Assembly (NCBI GenBank): GCA_911728435.2
Contig: OU452199.1
Location: 24,252,860-24,316,859, forward strand
Source of the DNA: Apoderus coryli
Lineage: Eukaryota > Arthropoda > Insecta > Coleoptera > Attelabidae
DNA length: 64,000 bases
Direction: 5' to 3'
Positions 45,897 through 55,916 of this stretch are shown here, piece by piece. The position numbers and the translations under genes are program-made. Under the pieces are notes generated by a model. It did not search any database. It saw only the letters and a program-made list of their open reading frames with translations, and was not told where the DNA came from. Within the stretch, counting starts at the first letter, position 1, and every line of letters starts with the position of its first letter.

Positions 45897-46173
45897 AAAA
45901 TGGTTATTCCATATAGTTGTAGTATATTTAGAAGGTGTCATTGTGTATTTGAAGTAATTTTAGTGAGAAATTGTTAATAACCCAAAGTGACACTATCAAC
46001 AAAATAGAGGCGTTCAAAATGTGGACATACAGGCGTTTGTTTAAAATTTTGTGGACTATAAAGTGACCAACAACGAAGCTCTGCTCAGAGAAGATCTGTG
46101 TTTGATTGTGGATAGTGAATGCAGGCGACATAGACAAAATGATGATTTAATGTTAGAAATTATGAAATTTCGT
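45897..46173. repeat. Continuation of the interrupted module B copy
   Basis: aaatggttattccatatagttgtagta and gaaggtgtcattgtgtatttgaagtaatttta resume the copy broken by the LINE at 41187. gcgttcaaaatgtggacatacag and gtggactataaagtga then recur at 63000-63058. Confidence 0.75.
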
Positions 46174-46770
46174 TCGGTTTATTATAATATTTTCAGTGTG
46201 TGTAGGTTATACCTATTAATTATAGTTAAATTATGTACCTAACACAATACTGTAAAGTGTATTGTTTGTATTTGTAGTTTAAGGAATTTTAATTATTGTG
46301 TACTTTGAAATAAAAACATTGAGCAAGTAAGCGTAGTTATAGGTACGTGATTTTCTAGATATGAGATAAATAAGTAGCAAATTAATTTTACTACAGGTAG
46401 TTCCTTATTCCTTACTTCTATTTATATGGATACCTATAGGTATGTGGCTACTTGCTTAATATAGGTACAAAATCACATGTCTATATTTAGTTTCATTGAA
46501 AGTTTTTAAAATACCTACTACTTAGAATTTTTGTAACAAAAACAGTAATGAAAGAACTGATTCGGTATCAAAAGATTAATAATTAAGATTAATTGATCCT
46601 ATACATATGTTACAACTCACATCAGCTGTAAAATATTTTGAGGCACACATTGTTCTCTCCTCGTTGTTGTGAAATGAGATTTAAAGATTAATACTTGTTC
46701 AATGCAATTTACGTTATTCTTTGATACGATTGTGACTAAAAATATACGAAATTGCTTCTCCCATATGTTC
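46174..46770. repeat. Module R1 repeat, copy 1
   Basis: From cggtttattataatattttcagtgtgtgtaggttatacc through gcaagtaagcgtagttataggtacgtgattttct, ctacttagaatttttgtaac and gtaaaatatttt(g)ggcacacattgttc. Copies 2 and 3 are at about 52092-52850 and 63126-63830, each again followed by module B. No conserved ORF. Confidence 0.8.
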
Positions 46771-47710
46771 TACTAAGAAAATAGTCAAGAAAATGATTTC
46801 CAAAAAAAAATCGACAAATTCCAATATAGTTGGCACCTCTAGTACACGTCATAATTTGGTTTGGGTAAGATGTTTTTTCTAACAAGACAAACAAATTGCT
46901 TGTGTCAAATAGTTTATTATTATTCTCTTCGTTTACATGAATAGGCTAAAAGTTTTCGGCATTAGTTTCATGTTTAAGATCAATTCCTATCAACATGTTG
47001 TATATTGTAGTGTTATAAAATGGTTATTCAATATAGTTGTAGTAAATTTAGAAGTTGTCATTGTGTATTTGAAGTAATTTTACTGAAAAAGTGTTAATAA
47101 TCCAAAGTGACATACTTATATTCATATATTTTTCAATAACCTATGTCAGATGGATGGATGTACAACATCTCGAAGATTTTCCAACATTTTTAGTTTACAA
47201 TTAAAAATCTAATAAAGGGCCGTACCATACCGTAAAAGTGTACTCCCATGTTTAGAACAGTTCCTAGTAGAAATCAAAATGCTTTTATTGTATGTCTGGA
47301 TGTTGCAAAAAGGTAAATTTAGTAGATGAATTTTTTGCAGTTTTGTACTGTTGTTTGCTTTATATTCCTCGTAGATTTTCGTATTCACCTCCTTCTTACT
47401 CTCTAATTTCGTTTTTGTAGAGGTAAATAATTTAATAAAATACATAATTTTAATGCAATGAATCAACTTTGATAAGTATCCTATTGTGTGATGCAAAAAA
47501 TAAGGTTCCCATATAGACAAAACTCTTGACACGCCTCCGGTTTGCCATTACATTTATTCGCACACACTTTTGGCCTTTTTTTTCCGGAATTTAGACAAAA
47601 ACGCGAAGATCACCTTTATTATATATTAAACAAGAAATCCCTTTGGAATCTCCCAGTCGTTTTGTGGTAGTCTTATCTATGATAAAAGTAATTGAGGGTT
47701 ATAAAAAAAA
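46771..47710. repeat. Modules B-C-D-E, copy 2
   Basis: Same order as 39480-40425, uninterrupted, and therefore the reference empty site for the LINE (gttataaaatgg at 47014-47026) and for the Ty3/gypsy element (ccaaagtgaca at about 47102-47112). A minus-strand 107-codon frame (47209-47532) is shared with the third copy, but most of the nucleotide differences change the amino acid, so it does not look coding. Confidence 0.8.
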
Positions 47711-47990
47711 AAACGTTAATTTTTTTTTATTTTTTTGTTGTAATTTTTTTTTGAATTTTTTTTATTAATTTTTTTTTAAGTTTTTTTTTTATTTTTTTTT
47801 TGTATTTTTTTTATTAATTTTTTTTTTTTTTTTAATTTTTTTCTATTAATTTTCTATTAATTTTTTAATATTTTTTTTTTTAATTTTTGAATTTGAATTA
47901 AAAAAAACAAAAATAATAAAATATTGCCACAGATGGGATTCGAACCCCTAACGCCGTACTAATGACGCCACAGAAACCTGATAACAAATA
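47711..47990 (-). repeat. AT-only tract and tRNA-like segment (SINE-type)
   Basis: A near-pure A/T tract (about 47703-47900) lies between module E and a tRNA-like segment. On the minus strand that segment reads tggcgtcattagtacggcg (A-box/D-arm-like), followed 3 bases later by ggggttcgaatccc (B box, 47935-47948 on plus); the anticodon arm is missing. A truncated relative is at 60180-60195, where the B box is broken. Confidence 0.55.
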
Positions 47991-48039
47991 TTGTATTTTA
48001 ATTTTACAATTAATAGAGTGATAGTACTAATATACTATA

Positions 48040-50262
48040 CAGGGTGGTTCATTACGGTTGCAACAAACGAAAACTGGAGATTGCTGAAAGTGATTTAAGC
48101 ATTTTTTGCCATTGAACCCATGTCCGCAAATGCTTCGTTATCGAGATAGAGGGTGTCCAAACTTTCTTGTTCATTTCTCAAAAACTAGCTAACCGATTTC
48201 GACAAAATTTCACATGTTGTATTTGGGGACTGATAACCTAAAATAATCTGCATTATTTTGGTTTTCATTAACTGTTCATTGGCGTAGATATAGGGGGCAT
48301 TTGGGTAAATTTTACACATAAATTAATTAAAGACAGCTTTTACAAGCTTCAATACTTTAAATGATTACTTTTTTAAAAAGAGCACCTTATAAACTACAAA
48401 AAAGTTAATTACGTGGATGTTGTGATTTCTACCATTTTTATGGAAACCGATAAATTGCAAGTTAATGCTAGATTTAAATCAAAATAACGTTTACCAGAAA
48501 ACCAAATGAAAATTTAAAGTTGCCATGGAAAACGAATGCCGCAACAATAAAAAAAAACTTTGACAGCAACAAATTTAAATTAGTTAAAATTGTTTTATTA
48601 TTTCGTAGTTGTTTTTAATATTGCGAATGTTTTTTTCTAAAGTAAAATGAGTTTTTCAGTTGAAGAATATGTTTGTGTAATGCAAATGCAAGAGCAGCGG
48701 CCAGAAAATACCAAATTAGGTATCCTAATAGACGTCATCCACATCACAAAACATGGACGGCTACATTTCACAGGCTTAGAACGATTGGGAGCATTTGATG
48801 TAGAGTTCACAAACGTCCGCATCGTCTAAACATTCCAACTGAAGAAAACATAGTGGATTTAGTTTTAGACGATCCGAAAATAAGCACTAGAAGAATACCA
48901 ACTCAATTGGCATTACCTCGAACAACTGTTTGGAGACTATTAAATCGAGAAATGCTCTATCTCTATCATCATCAAGATGTCCAGGCCCTACATAATGGAG
49001 ACCGTGAAAGGAGCCCACTATTTTGTAATTGGGTTCTTGGTAAGCATCAAGAAGATGAAAGATTTTTAGAGAAAGTGCTCTGGTCAGATGAAGCAACTTT
49101 TACTAGAGATGGCATAAGTACAAACCATAATGCACATGTATAGTCTTTAAACAAACCTCGTGCTATAAGGCCGCGAAATTTTCAAGAACGTTTTAGTATC
49201 AATGTTTGCGGTGGCATGTTTAACAATAAATTATTGTTGTTGGTAATTAATGGGCATTTAAACTCAAATCAATACAGTCTTTTCCTACACATCGGCCTAC
49301 CCGAATTTATTGAGGAGGTACCTCTGAATATTGTTCAAAACATGTGGTATCACATGACGGAGCCCCTGCGCACCGTGGTAGACAAGTAACTAGAGTTTTA
49401 AATCAACTGTTTGGAAACAATTTGATTGATTTGGTAGGTTCCATTGAGTGGCCTCCAAGATCACCGGATCTGAATCCGCTCGACTTCTTTTTATAGGGGT
49501 ACAAGAAACAATTGATTTACAGTGTACCAATTATAAATGAAAACCAACTGGAGATAGTTCATGAAGCTGCTAGGAAAATAAGAAACTATCCTTATTAGAG
49601 CTACAAATTCATTAGTGAAAGATGTAAAATGTGCATTACTGTCAATGGAGGGCGGTTTGAACAGTTGTTATTAATTTTCTTATTTTAATTTCGAGTTTAG
49701 TATTTTTATTGTTAAATTTTTAATTGTACTGATGGGCCTTAAAATTTGTTGTTAAGTAATTTCTTATTATTAAATCGTTTTCCACGGCAACTTTGATTTT
49801 TCGTTTTGATTTATATCTACCATTAACTTGCAATTTATCGGTTTCCATAAAAATGGTGGAAACCACAACATCGACGTAGTTAACTTTTTTGTAGCTTATA
49901 AGTTGCCCTTGCCTTTAAAAGTAATAATTTAAAATAATGAGGCTTGTCAAAGCTGTGTTTAACTAATTTATGTTTAAACTTTATCCAATTGCCCCTATAT
50001 CTACGCCAATGAACAGTTAATGAAAGCCAAAATAATTCAGAATATTTTAGGTTATCTGTTCTCAAATGCATGTAAAATTTTGTCAAAATCGGTATGCTAG
50101 TTTTTGAGAAATGAACAAAAAAGTTAATTTGACCACTAAATTTGGACACCCTGTATCTCGATAACGAAGCATTTGCGCACATGGGTTCAATAGCAAAAAA
50201 TGCTTGAATTGTTTTCAGGAATCGCCAGTTTTAGTTTGTTGCAACCATAATGAATCACCCTG
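48040..50262 (+). mobile_element. Mariner-like DNA transposon with about 500-bp terminal inverted repeats
   Basis: The ends are CAGGGTGGTTCATTACGG (48040) and its complement ...tgaatcaccctg (50262), with TA immediately outside both. Inverted repeats cover about 48040-48545 and 49757-50262 and include a second internal agggtgtccaaa motif. The interior holds a broken transposase gene. It is inserted in the module F/E region of the repeat mosaic. The architecture is the same as 26585-29036, but the sequence family is different. Confidence 0.85.
48647..49670 (+). pseudogene. IS630/Tc1/mariner-type transposase, broken
   Basis: The start is the ATG at 48647 (SFSVEEYVCVMQMQEQRPEN, first HTH). A frameshift before about 48718 moves the text to RYPNRRHPHH, then a TGA interrupts. 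The frame resumes at about 48853 with the second HTH (PKISTRRIPTQLALPRTTVWRLL) and the first catalytic Asp in WSDEATFTRDG. A TAG follows at 49141-49143, then NFQERFSINVCGGMF. Near 49360 the second-Asp segment is shifted, and WPPRSPDLNPLDFFL with the third Asp is readable at about 49449-49493, followed by TAG. The C-terminus ends NGGRFEQLL. At least two frameshifts and four stops: not functional. Confidence 0.8.
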
Positions 50263-50278
50263 TATATGAGTGATATTA

Positions 50279-50708
50279 TAGGTTCCAACTACCTAACTGG
50301 TGAAATTTTAAATGGGAACAATAGACATACACCCTGTATAAAAATTTTATGATCCCATTATAATTGAAAATACTGTGAAACTTAAAAAGATATATAAAAA
50401 TCTTCAAACTAAAATTTTTTTGAAACATTTTTGAGCCACCCTGTGCAATAATTTCATAAACCATTCTAAAAACCTAAAAAAAAACATTTTTAAGTTACCC
50501 CGTAGATAACCTTTAGAAGCATATAGTTTTACTTCATAGAAATTTTGAATTGAAATCTAAAAAAATCAAAACATTACTCAAAATATTACTTTTTTGTCCT
50601 TAGAAAAATAAACAAAGACATTTTTGACTCACCCCGTATTTAAATTTAAATTGTATATTAAACATTTCTAAAGATTTAAAAGTTTTTCGATTGCAAAAGT
50701 TAAATGTG
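50279..50708. repeat. Module F repeat, copy 2
   Basis: Matches 38919-39300 and continues into cattttt(g)actcaccccgta(t/t)tt, a piece also found in the tandem units at 61929-62340. Confidence 0.7.
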
Positions 50709-51885
50709 CACAATCAATAACACATTCAAAAATGAACTGGAATCACTTTGTGTATAACTACACCACCTAAAAAAACACCCCTGTATATACTGAAACTCAT
50801 CAAAAAAATCAATTTCTTTACTTTAGACAAAATTAAAGAGCATCGAAAAGTGTCTTATTCCATAGAAGAGGTTATGCAACCGTAAATACCATAATGATGT
50901 GTTTGAGGTTGCACAATTATAAGATATTAAAACTAAGCAGTTAAAGGTCATTGATTGGTTGTAATTATTAAAATTGTAGCCCGTCTGCATATATTCAAAC
51001 ATGTTAATATCTCTCCCACCTCAATGATATCTCTGCACCTATAACGGGATCATTGAACTTTTTTGTATTATTATTGAAATTGTAACCTTTCTGGTGGGAA
51101 TCAATTTTTTGAGTTGTTGTAATTATTATTGAAATTGTAGCCCGTCTGCACATATTCAAATATGTTAATATCTCTCCCACCTCAATGATATCTTTGCACA
51201 TATAACGGGTTCCTTGAACTTTTTTCTATTATTATTGAAATTGTAACCTTTCTGGTGGGAATCAATTTTCTAATCGCAAAAAATGTGTCAACTTGTGCAC
51301 ACTACTCTGCCAGATTTAGTTCATGTGAATAGTAGTAAAATAAAAATAAGTATAAATTAGTAGTTATTTTACATAAAATAATGTTTTAATATTTGTTATA
51401 TTATTATGGGAGTTGAGTAAATTAAGTTTGTTGGAAAATCAAGTATCTAATAATTTTACATGTGTAAATCTATTGTGTAATGTGTGGATTTATTGAGGAA
51501 AATCTGGTGAAATATGTTAGTGGCGACAGTGTGGCATTGGATGAACTGCATTGAATGAAATAAAAATAATATGGAATTTTTTCCAATAACCAAATTATTT
51601 TAACAAAAATAAAATAAACTTGGGGAAATTGAGTTCATATTTAAATAAGCATCTGCACGTAAATAGGATTAATTATGCTATTCCGGAAATAATAAGTACG
51701 AGGTGTAGGATAGGGATAATTTGGATAATTTGAGAAACAGTCTGGCAGCCTTGCATTTGAGCTGAAGAAATAGTTGATATCTCCCTCTGCGTCGCACATA
51801 AAATGACCTATTGTAGATGTAATTAAATCAATTAATTAAAATGGTGTGGCCGCATTAAATCCCCTTGAAAAGTACCCGTTGGGAT
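50709..51885 (+). repeat. Interspersed repeat G, inverted partner of 300-2002
   Basis: See 300-2002 for the correspondence. Within this copy, attattgaaattgtagcccgtctgca(c/t)atattcaaa...ctcccacctcaatgatatct is duplicated in tandem at about 50968-51110 and 51120-51262. The third copy (60430-61050) has only one unit. Confidence 0.8.
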
Positions 51886-52024
51886 GCAGCAAAAAAGAAA
51901 TTTTCATATAGACAGACCTGCGGCTGCACCTTCGGTGCAGCTCTAAGTTAAGTCACATAGATAGCGGTCCTTTTTATGCAGATTTTCGACGACAAAGACA
52001 GCACTACAGATTTTATAAGAATTA

Positions 52025-52850
52025 ACAAGAAATCCCTTTGGGATTTCCCAGTCGTTTTGTGGTAGTTTTATCTATGAGAAAAGTCATTCAGTTTAGTATA
52101 ATATTTTCAGTGTGTGTAGGTTATACCTATTAATATACCAATGTTTTTAAAATGTGTGTGATAAAGTCGCGTAGCCCAAATTTAGTTTATTAATATAGTT
52201 AAATTACCTATGCACCTAACACAAAACTGTAAAGTGTATTGTTTGTATTATTTGTAGTTTAAGGAATTTTAATTATTGTGTATTTTGAAATAAAAACATT
52301 GAGCAAGTAAGCGTAGTTATAGGTACGTGATTTTCTAGGTATAAGCTAAATAAGTAGGAGTTTAATTTTACTATAGGTAGTTCTTTATTCCTTACTTCTA
52401 TTTATATGGATATCTATTATAGGTATATGGCTACTTGTTTAATATAGGTACAAAATCACATATTTATATTTAGTTTCATTTAAAGGTTTTTAATATACCT
52501 ACTACTTAGAATTTTTGTAACAAAAACAGTAATGAAAGAACTGATTCGGTACCAAAAAATTAAAACTAGATGTAAGTATTTTAGATTCATTTGTGACGTC
52601 ATCCTATACATAGGTTACAACTCAGATCAGCTGTAAAATATTTTGGGGCACACATTGTTCGACTCTAACCTCACACACTTTTTTTGTTGTGTAAAAGGAA
52701 CGTGCGTTTAAAATAGGTGAGTGAAAATTGCTACTCCTCTTTGTTGTGAAATGAGATTTAAAGATTAATACTTGTTCAATGCAATTTACGTTATTTTTGA
52801 TAGGATTGTTACTAAAAATATACGAAATTGCTTGTCCCATATGCTTTTCT
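52025..52850. repeat. Modules E and R1, copy next to the Ty3/gypsy element
   Basis: Module E at 52025-52090 is joined directly to module R1 (52092-52850), and module B follows to 53161. The join differs from copy 1, showing that the modules have been shuffled. Confidence 0.7.
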
Positions 52851-53157
52851 AAGAATTTAGTCATGAAAATGGCTTTCAAAATAAATCGACAAATTCCAAT
52901 ATAGTTGCACCTCTAGTTTCACGTCATAATTTGGTTTGGGTAAGATGTTTTTTCTAACAAGACAGACAAATTGCTTGTGTCAAATAGTTTCTAATAGCCT
53001 AACAGTTTTTGGCATTATTTTCATGTTTAAGATGAATTCCTATCAACTTGTTGTAAATAGTATTGTTATACAATGGTTATTAAAAATAGTAGTAGTAAAT
53101 TTAGAAGGTGCCATTGTGTATTTGAAGTAATTTTACTGAAAAAGTGTAGTTTACCTA

Positions 53158-53161
53158 AAGT
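53158..53161. repeat. Target-site duplication AAGT, left
   Basis: AAGT at 53158-53161 abuts the left LTR and AAGT at 59325-59328 abuts the right LTR. The uninterrupted module reads ccaaagtgaca (about 47102-47112), so the element split that sequence. Four-base duplications are usual for Ty3/gypsy integrases. Confidence 0.8.
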
Positions 53162-53436
53162 TGTAATAAATTTATATTTGCTTTGGGAACTTGTAATGTT
53201 CCATAACGTTACTTTATAAATTAAAGACAGACTACATCATTTATATTTTCTTTATTAATTAATTACGTGTAGTTCGTATCGTCTGTCGTTCTGTTCTGTT
53301 CTTCGGTCATCGTCCCTTGTCCTAATTTTTGTCCAAAACATATTTTGCTTACAACTAATAACATTTATTTAAATATTTATAAACATATAAAATTTAAACA
53401 AATACTTACTCTACAGGGTGTACGTACCATATTACA
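53162..53436 (-). repeat. 3' LTR of the Ty3/gypsy element (275 bp)
   Basis: It begins TGTAATAAATTTATATTTGC and ends ATTACA, so on the coding (minus) strand it reads TGTAAT...TTACA. It differs from the other LTR at one site only (tttaTattt versus tttaGattt). On the minus strand an AATAAA lies at 53256-53251. Near-identity implies recent insertion. Confidence 0.93.
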
Positions 53437-53445
53437 CCTCCCCGG
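53437..53445 (-). other. Polypurine tract of the Ty3/gypsy element
   Basis: On the minus strand ccggggagg lies directly against the 3' LTR (plus strand cctccccgg), the expected plus-strand DNA primer. Confidence 0.7.
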
Positions 53446-53705
53446 AATTTTTTAAAAGAATTTACTGTTTCCGAAAAAATAGTAAATTATTTTTATTCAG
53501 GAATTGCAATATGCATAAGTACCTAAATGCTAAAATATATATATTCACCAAAATTTACAAAAACTAGTTTTAGAAAATACCTATCTTACTTACATTTTAT
53601 AACCCATTTGTATTATATAAAGTATAATTCTATTAATAATTTAATTTTAACTAATTAGATACATAATGTTAGGAATTATTTATACAATTAAAATATAAGT
53701 TACGA

Positions 53706-55916
53706 TCATTCTTTAAAGAATTTAGTTCTATTTTTATGTACAATTATTTCTTTTTTATCTTTAGAGATTTTAACGTTTGGAGATAAGTCTTCAATAACCC
53801 TATATGGCCCTAAAAAACAGGGGTCTGAAAATTTATTAGCAGTTTCATTTTTTAATAGAATGAAATCTCCTTTTTGATAGATTGCAGGGTTTTGATTTTT
53901 GTCGTAATTTTCTTTCCATTTTAATTTAGATTGTATTAGATTTTTCCGAGCATCATTTTGAGCATGTTGCATCCTATATTTAAGTTCAATAGGATAGCTG
54001 TCAAAGTTGTAGACTGGATCTAACGTATTTTTTAAGTTACTTGGAAGATAACATTTCTTTCCGAAAACTAACTCAAATGGTGTGTATTTGGTTTCCGTAT
54101 GTACTGTGGTATTATATGTAAAACACCAATACGGCACCCAAGTACTCCAAGCTGCATTATATTCTACACTTTGAGTTCTCAAATATGCACCTAAAACTTT
54201 ATGAGAATTTTCCAAAGCTCCTATACTTTCATGGTGGTAAGCGGTTGACTGAATATTTTTAATTTTAAGTAATTTACAAATTTCATCCATAGTTGCGGAA
54301 ATGAATTCAGCGCCCCTATCTGTTGCTATTTCTACAGGAATTCCGTATCTTAGAATAAAATTTTCTACGAAACTTTTTGATACAGTTTTTGCGTCTTTGG
54401 ATTTTAAAGGATAAGCTTCGACAAACTTCGTTAATTCACATTGAAGAGTCAGTATATAAGAAAATTCATTATCATCTATTGGTAGAGGTCCAACTATATC
54501 TAAAAATATTTTTTGGAATGAGGTATGCGCTGTAGATGTTATAACCATTGGTTCCTTGGTATATTTATTAGAATGTTTTTGCTTTTGACATGTAGTACAC
54601 TTACTTACAAAATTCTTAATGTCTTGTTGCATACCTGACCAAAAATAGTATTTTTTGATAGTGTTGAACATTCGATTGATACCTGCGTGACCACTTGTAG
54701 GAAGCAGATGGAAATCGTTTATAATTACTCTCTTTTGTTCGGGATCCACTACTTTTTTAACTCCTTGTACTATACAAATTCGGGGACCGGTCCAATTAGA
54801 GTTACTTTTTATACCTTCAGCTAGCCATTTAATAAAATGTGCATTATTTTCATTCTTTAAAATAACTAATTCGCGAATATTAATCTTTTTGCATAAATCA
54901 ATTAAGTTTCTCAACATTTCGTCTCGCGCCAACGCTGATCGAAAATTTAATTGTGCAAAATAAATCATAGAATGTAGTGGTACATAATAAAAGTTACCCG
55001 ATTTTTCAGTTATTTTTTCACTAAATTTGGAGAGTTCTTTAGTTGACAAAAGTCTAAGTTCAGTGATGTTTTTTGGAGTTTTAAGAATTTCCACAACATT
55101 GGGTTGATCAGGCCTAACATTTGTAGTAGTTCTTTTATCCAACTCACACTCTTCGTCATTCGATACTTTACTCTGTGCCCTTGTCATAACATTCATTACA
55201 TTCTGGCTCATACCTTTTAATTCATCAGATGTTATAACTATTCTAGATAATGCGTCCGCTATGACATTTTCCTTACCTTTTACATACTCTACATGAAAAT
55301 CGTACTCTTCTAATCCTAGTCGAAATTTAATTAACCTGCTTGATGGATCCTTTAAATTAAATAAATATAACAATGGTTTATGGTCAGTTAAAATTTTAAA
55401 GTGGCGACCAAATAAGTATGGTCGGAAATATCTCACGCTCCAGTATATAGCTAAAAGTTCTTTTTCGATGGTCGGATAATTAACTTCCGCCTTGTTTAAA
55501 GGTCTACTTGTATAAGCTACGGGTTTTCTATTTTTATTTAGTAAAACTGCACCTATTGCAATATTTGAAGCATCAGTTTGTACTATAAATTCATTTTCCT
55601 TAGAAAAATCTGGATAATCTAATATTGGAGGTTTTGAAAGAGAATTTTTCAGAAAATTAAAAGATATTTCACATTCATCCGTCCATTCAAATCTAGCATA
55701 CTTTCTACACAACTTATTAAGGACAACCGTTTTTTCAGAAAAATTTGGAATAAATTTCCTATAGTAATTCGAAAATGCCACAAATCTTTTCACTTCCTCT
55801 GCATTTTTAGGCCTTGGATATTGTTTAAGGGACTTAATTTTTTCAGGATCTGGCAAAATACATTTTCTGTAATAATGTGACCCAAATATAAGATTTGTTT
55901 CTTTAGAAATTCGCAT
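53706..55916 (-). CDS. Ty3/gypsy pol, C-terminal part: RT end, RNase H, integrase
   Basis: The open frame carries the RT tail (residues 1-90, FSNYYRKFIPNFSEK) and RNase H (TDAS with Asp at about 115, then LLAIYWSVRYFRPYLFGR, ILTDHKPL, VIADALSR). The integrase zinc finger is H403, H410, C440, C443. The integrase core has FLDIVGPLP (Asp 473), TDRGAEF (Asp 533) and Glu 569, a D-x35-E spacing. A C-terminal region includes GDFILLKN and FLGPYRVIE. It ends 260 bases before the polypurine tract, leaving no room for env. It continues the frame of 57364-55790 after a one-base offset near 55861, apparently a lost C on the plus strand. The first Met at 55916 is internal, not a true start. Confidence 0.92.
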   Translation of the reverse strand: MRISKETNLIFGSHYYRKCILPDPEKIKSLKQYPRPKNAEEVKRFVAFSNYYRKFIPNFSEKTVVLNKLCRKYARFEWTDECEISFNFLKNSLSKPPILDYPDFSKENEFIVQTDASNIAIGAVLLNKNRKPVAYTSRPLNKAEVNYPTIEKELLAIYWSVRYFRPYLFGRHFKILTDHKPLLYLFNLKDPSSRLIKFRLGLEEYDFHVEYVKGKENVIADALSRIVITSDELKGMSQNVMNVMTRAQSKVSNDEECELDKRTTTNVRPDQPNVVEILKTPKNITELRLLSTKELSKFSEKITEKSGNFYYVPLHSMIYFAQLNFRSALARDEMLRNLIDLCKKINIRELVILKNENNAHFIKWLAEGIKSNSNWTGPRICIVQGVKKVVDPEQKRVIINDFHLLPTSGHAGINRMFNTIKKYYFWSGMQQDIKNFVSKCTTCQKQKHSNKYTKEPMVITSTAHTSFQKIFLDIVGPLPIDDNEFSYILTLQCELTKFVEAYPLKSKDAKTVSKSFVENFILRYGIPVEIATDRGAEFISATMDEICKLLKIKNIQSTAYHHESIGALENSHKVLGAYLRTQSVEYNAAWSTWVPYWCFTYNTTVHTETKYTPFELVFGKKCYLPSNLKNTLDPVYNFDSYPIELKYRMQHAQNDARKNLIQSKLKWKENYDKNQNPAIYQKGDFILLKNETANKFSDPCFLGPYRVIEDLSPNVKISKDKKEIIVHKNRTKFFKE

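Larger units (their letters stand above)
41187..45897 (+). mobile_element. Full-length non-LTR retrotransposon, two ORFs, (TTA)n tail
   Basis: The element interrupts the repeat sequence gttata|aaatggttatt, whose uninterrupted form is visible at about 47014-47026 and 62881-62892, so both ends are defined from the window itself. It has a 5' UTR (41187-41344), ORF1 (41345-42043), a long spacer, ORF2 (42808-45593, one frameshift) and a 3' UTR with AATAAAG (45868-45874) and a tail at about 45880-45896. Target duplication is short and blurred by the TTA tail. Near-intact ORFs indicate a young insertion. Confidence 0.88.

Noticed and set aside
47209..47532. 107-codon minus-strand ORF conserved at 59442-59765
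   Set aside because: Comparing the two copies I count about ten base differences giving eight amino-acid changes, so there is no sign of protein-level constraint, and the third copy (about 39915-40250) has a stop.
40488..47975. tRNA genes
   Set aside because: Only the B box and part of the arms are present at 40494-40507 and 47935-47948; no acceptor stem or full cloverleaf can be drawn.
53446..53705. env gene in the Ty3/gypsy element
   Set aside because: Only about 260 bases lie between the end of pol and the polypurine tract, with no open frame of useful length.
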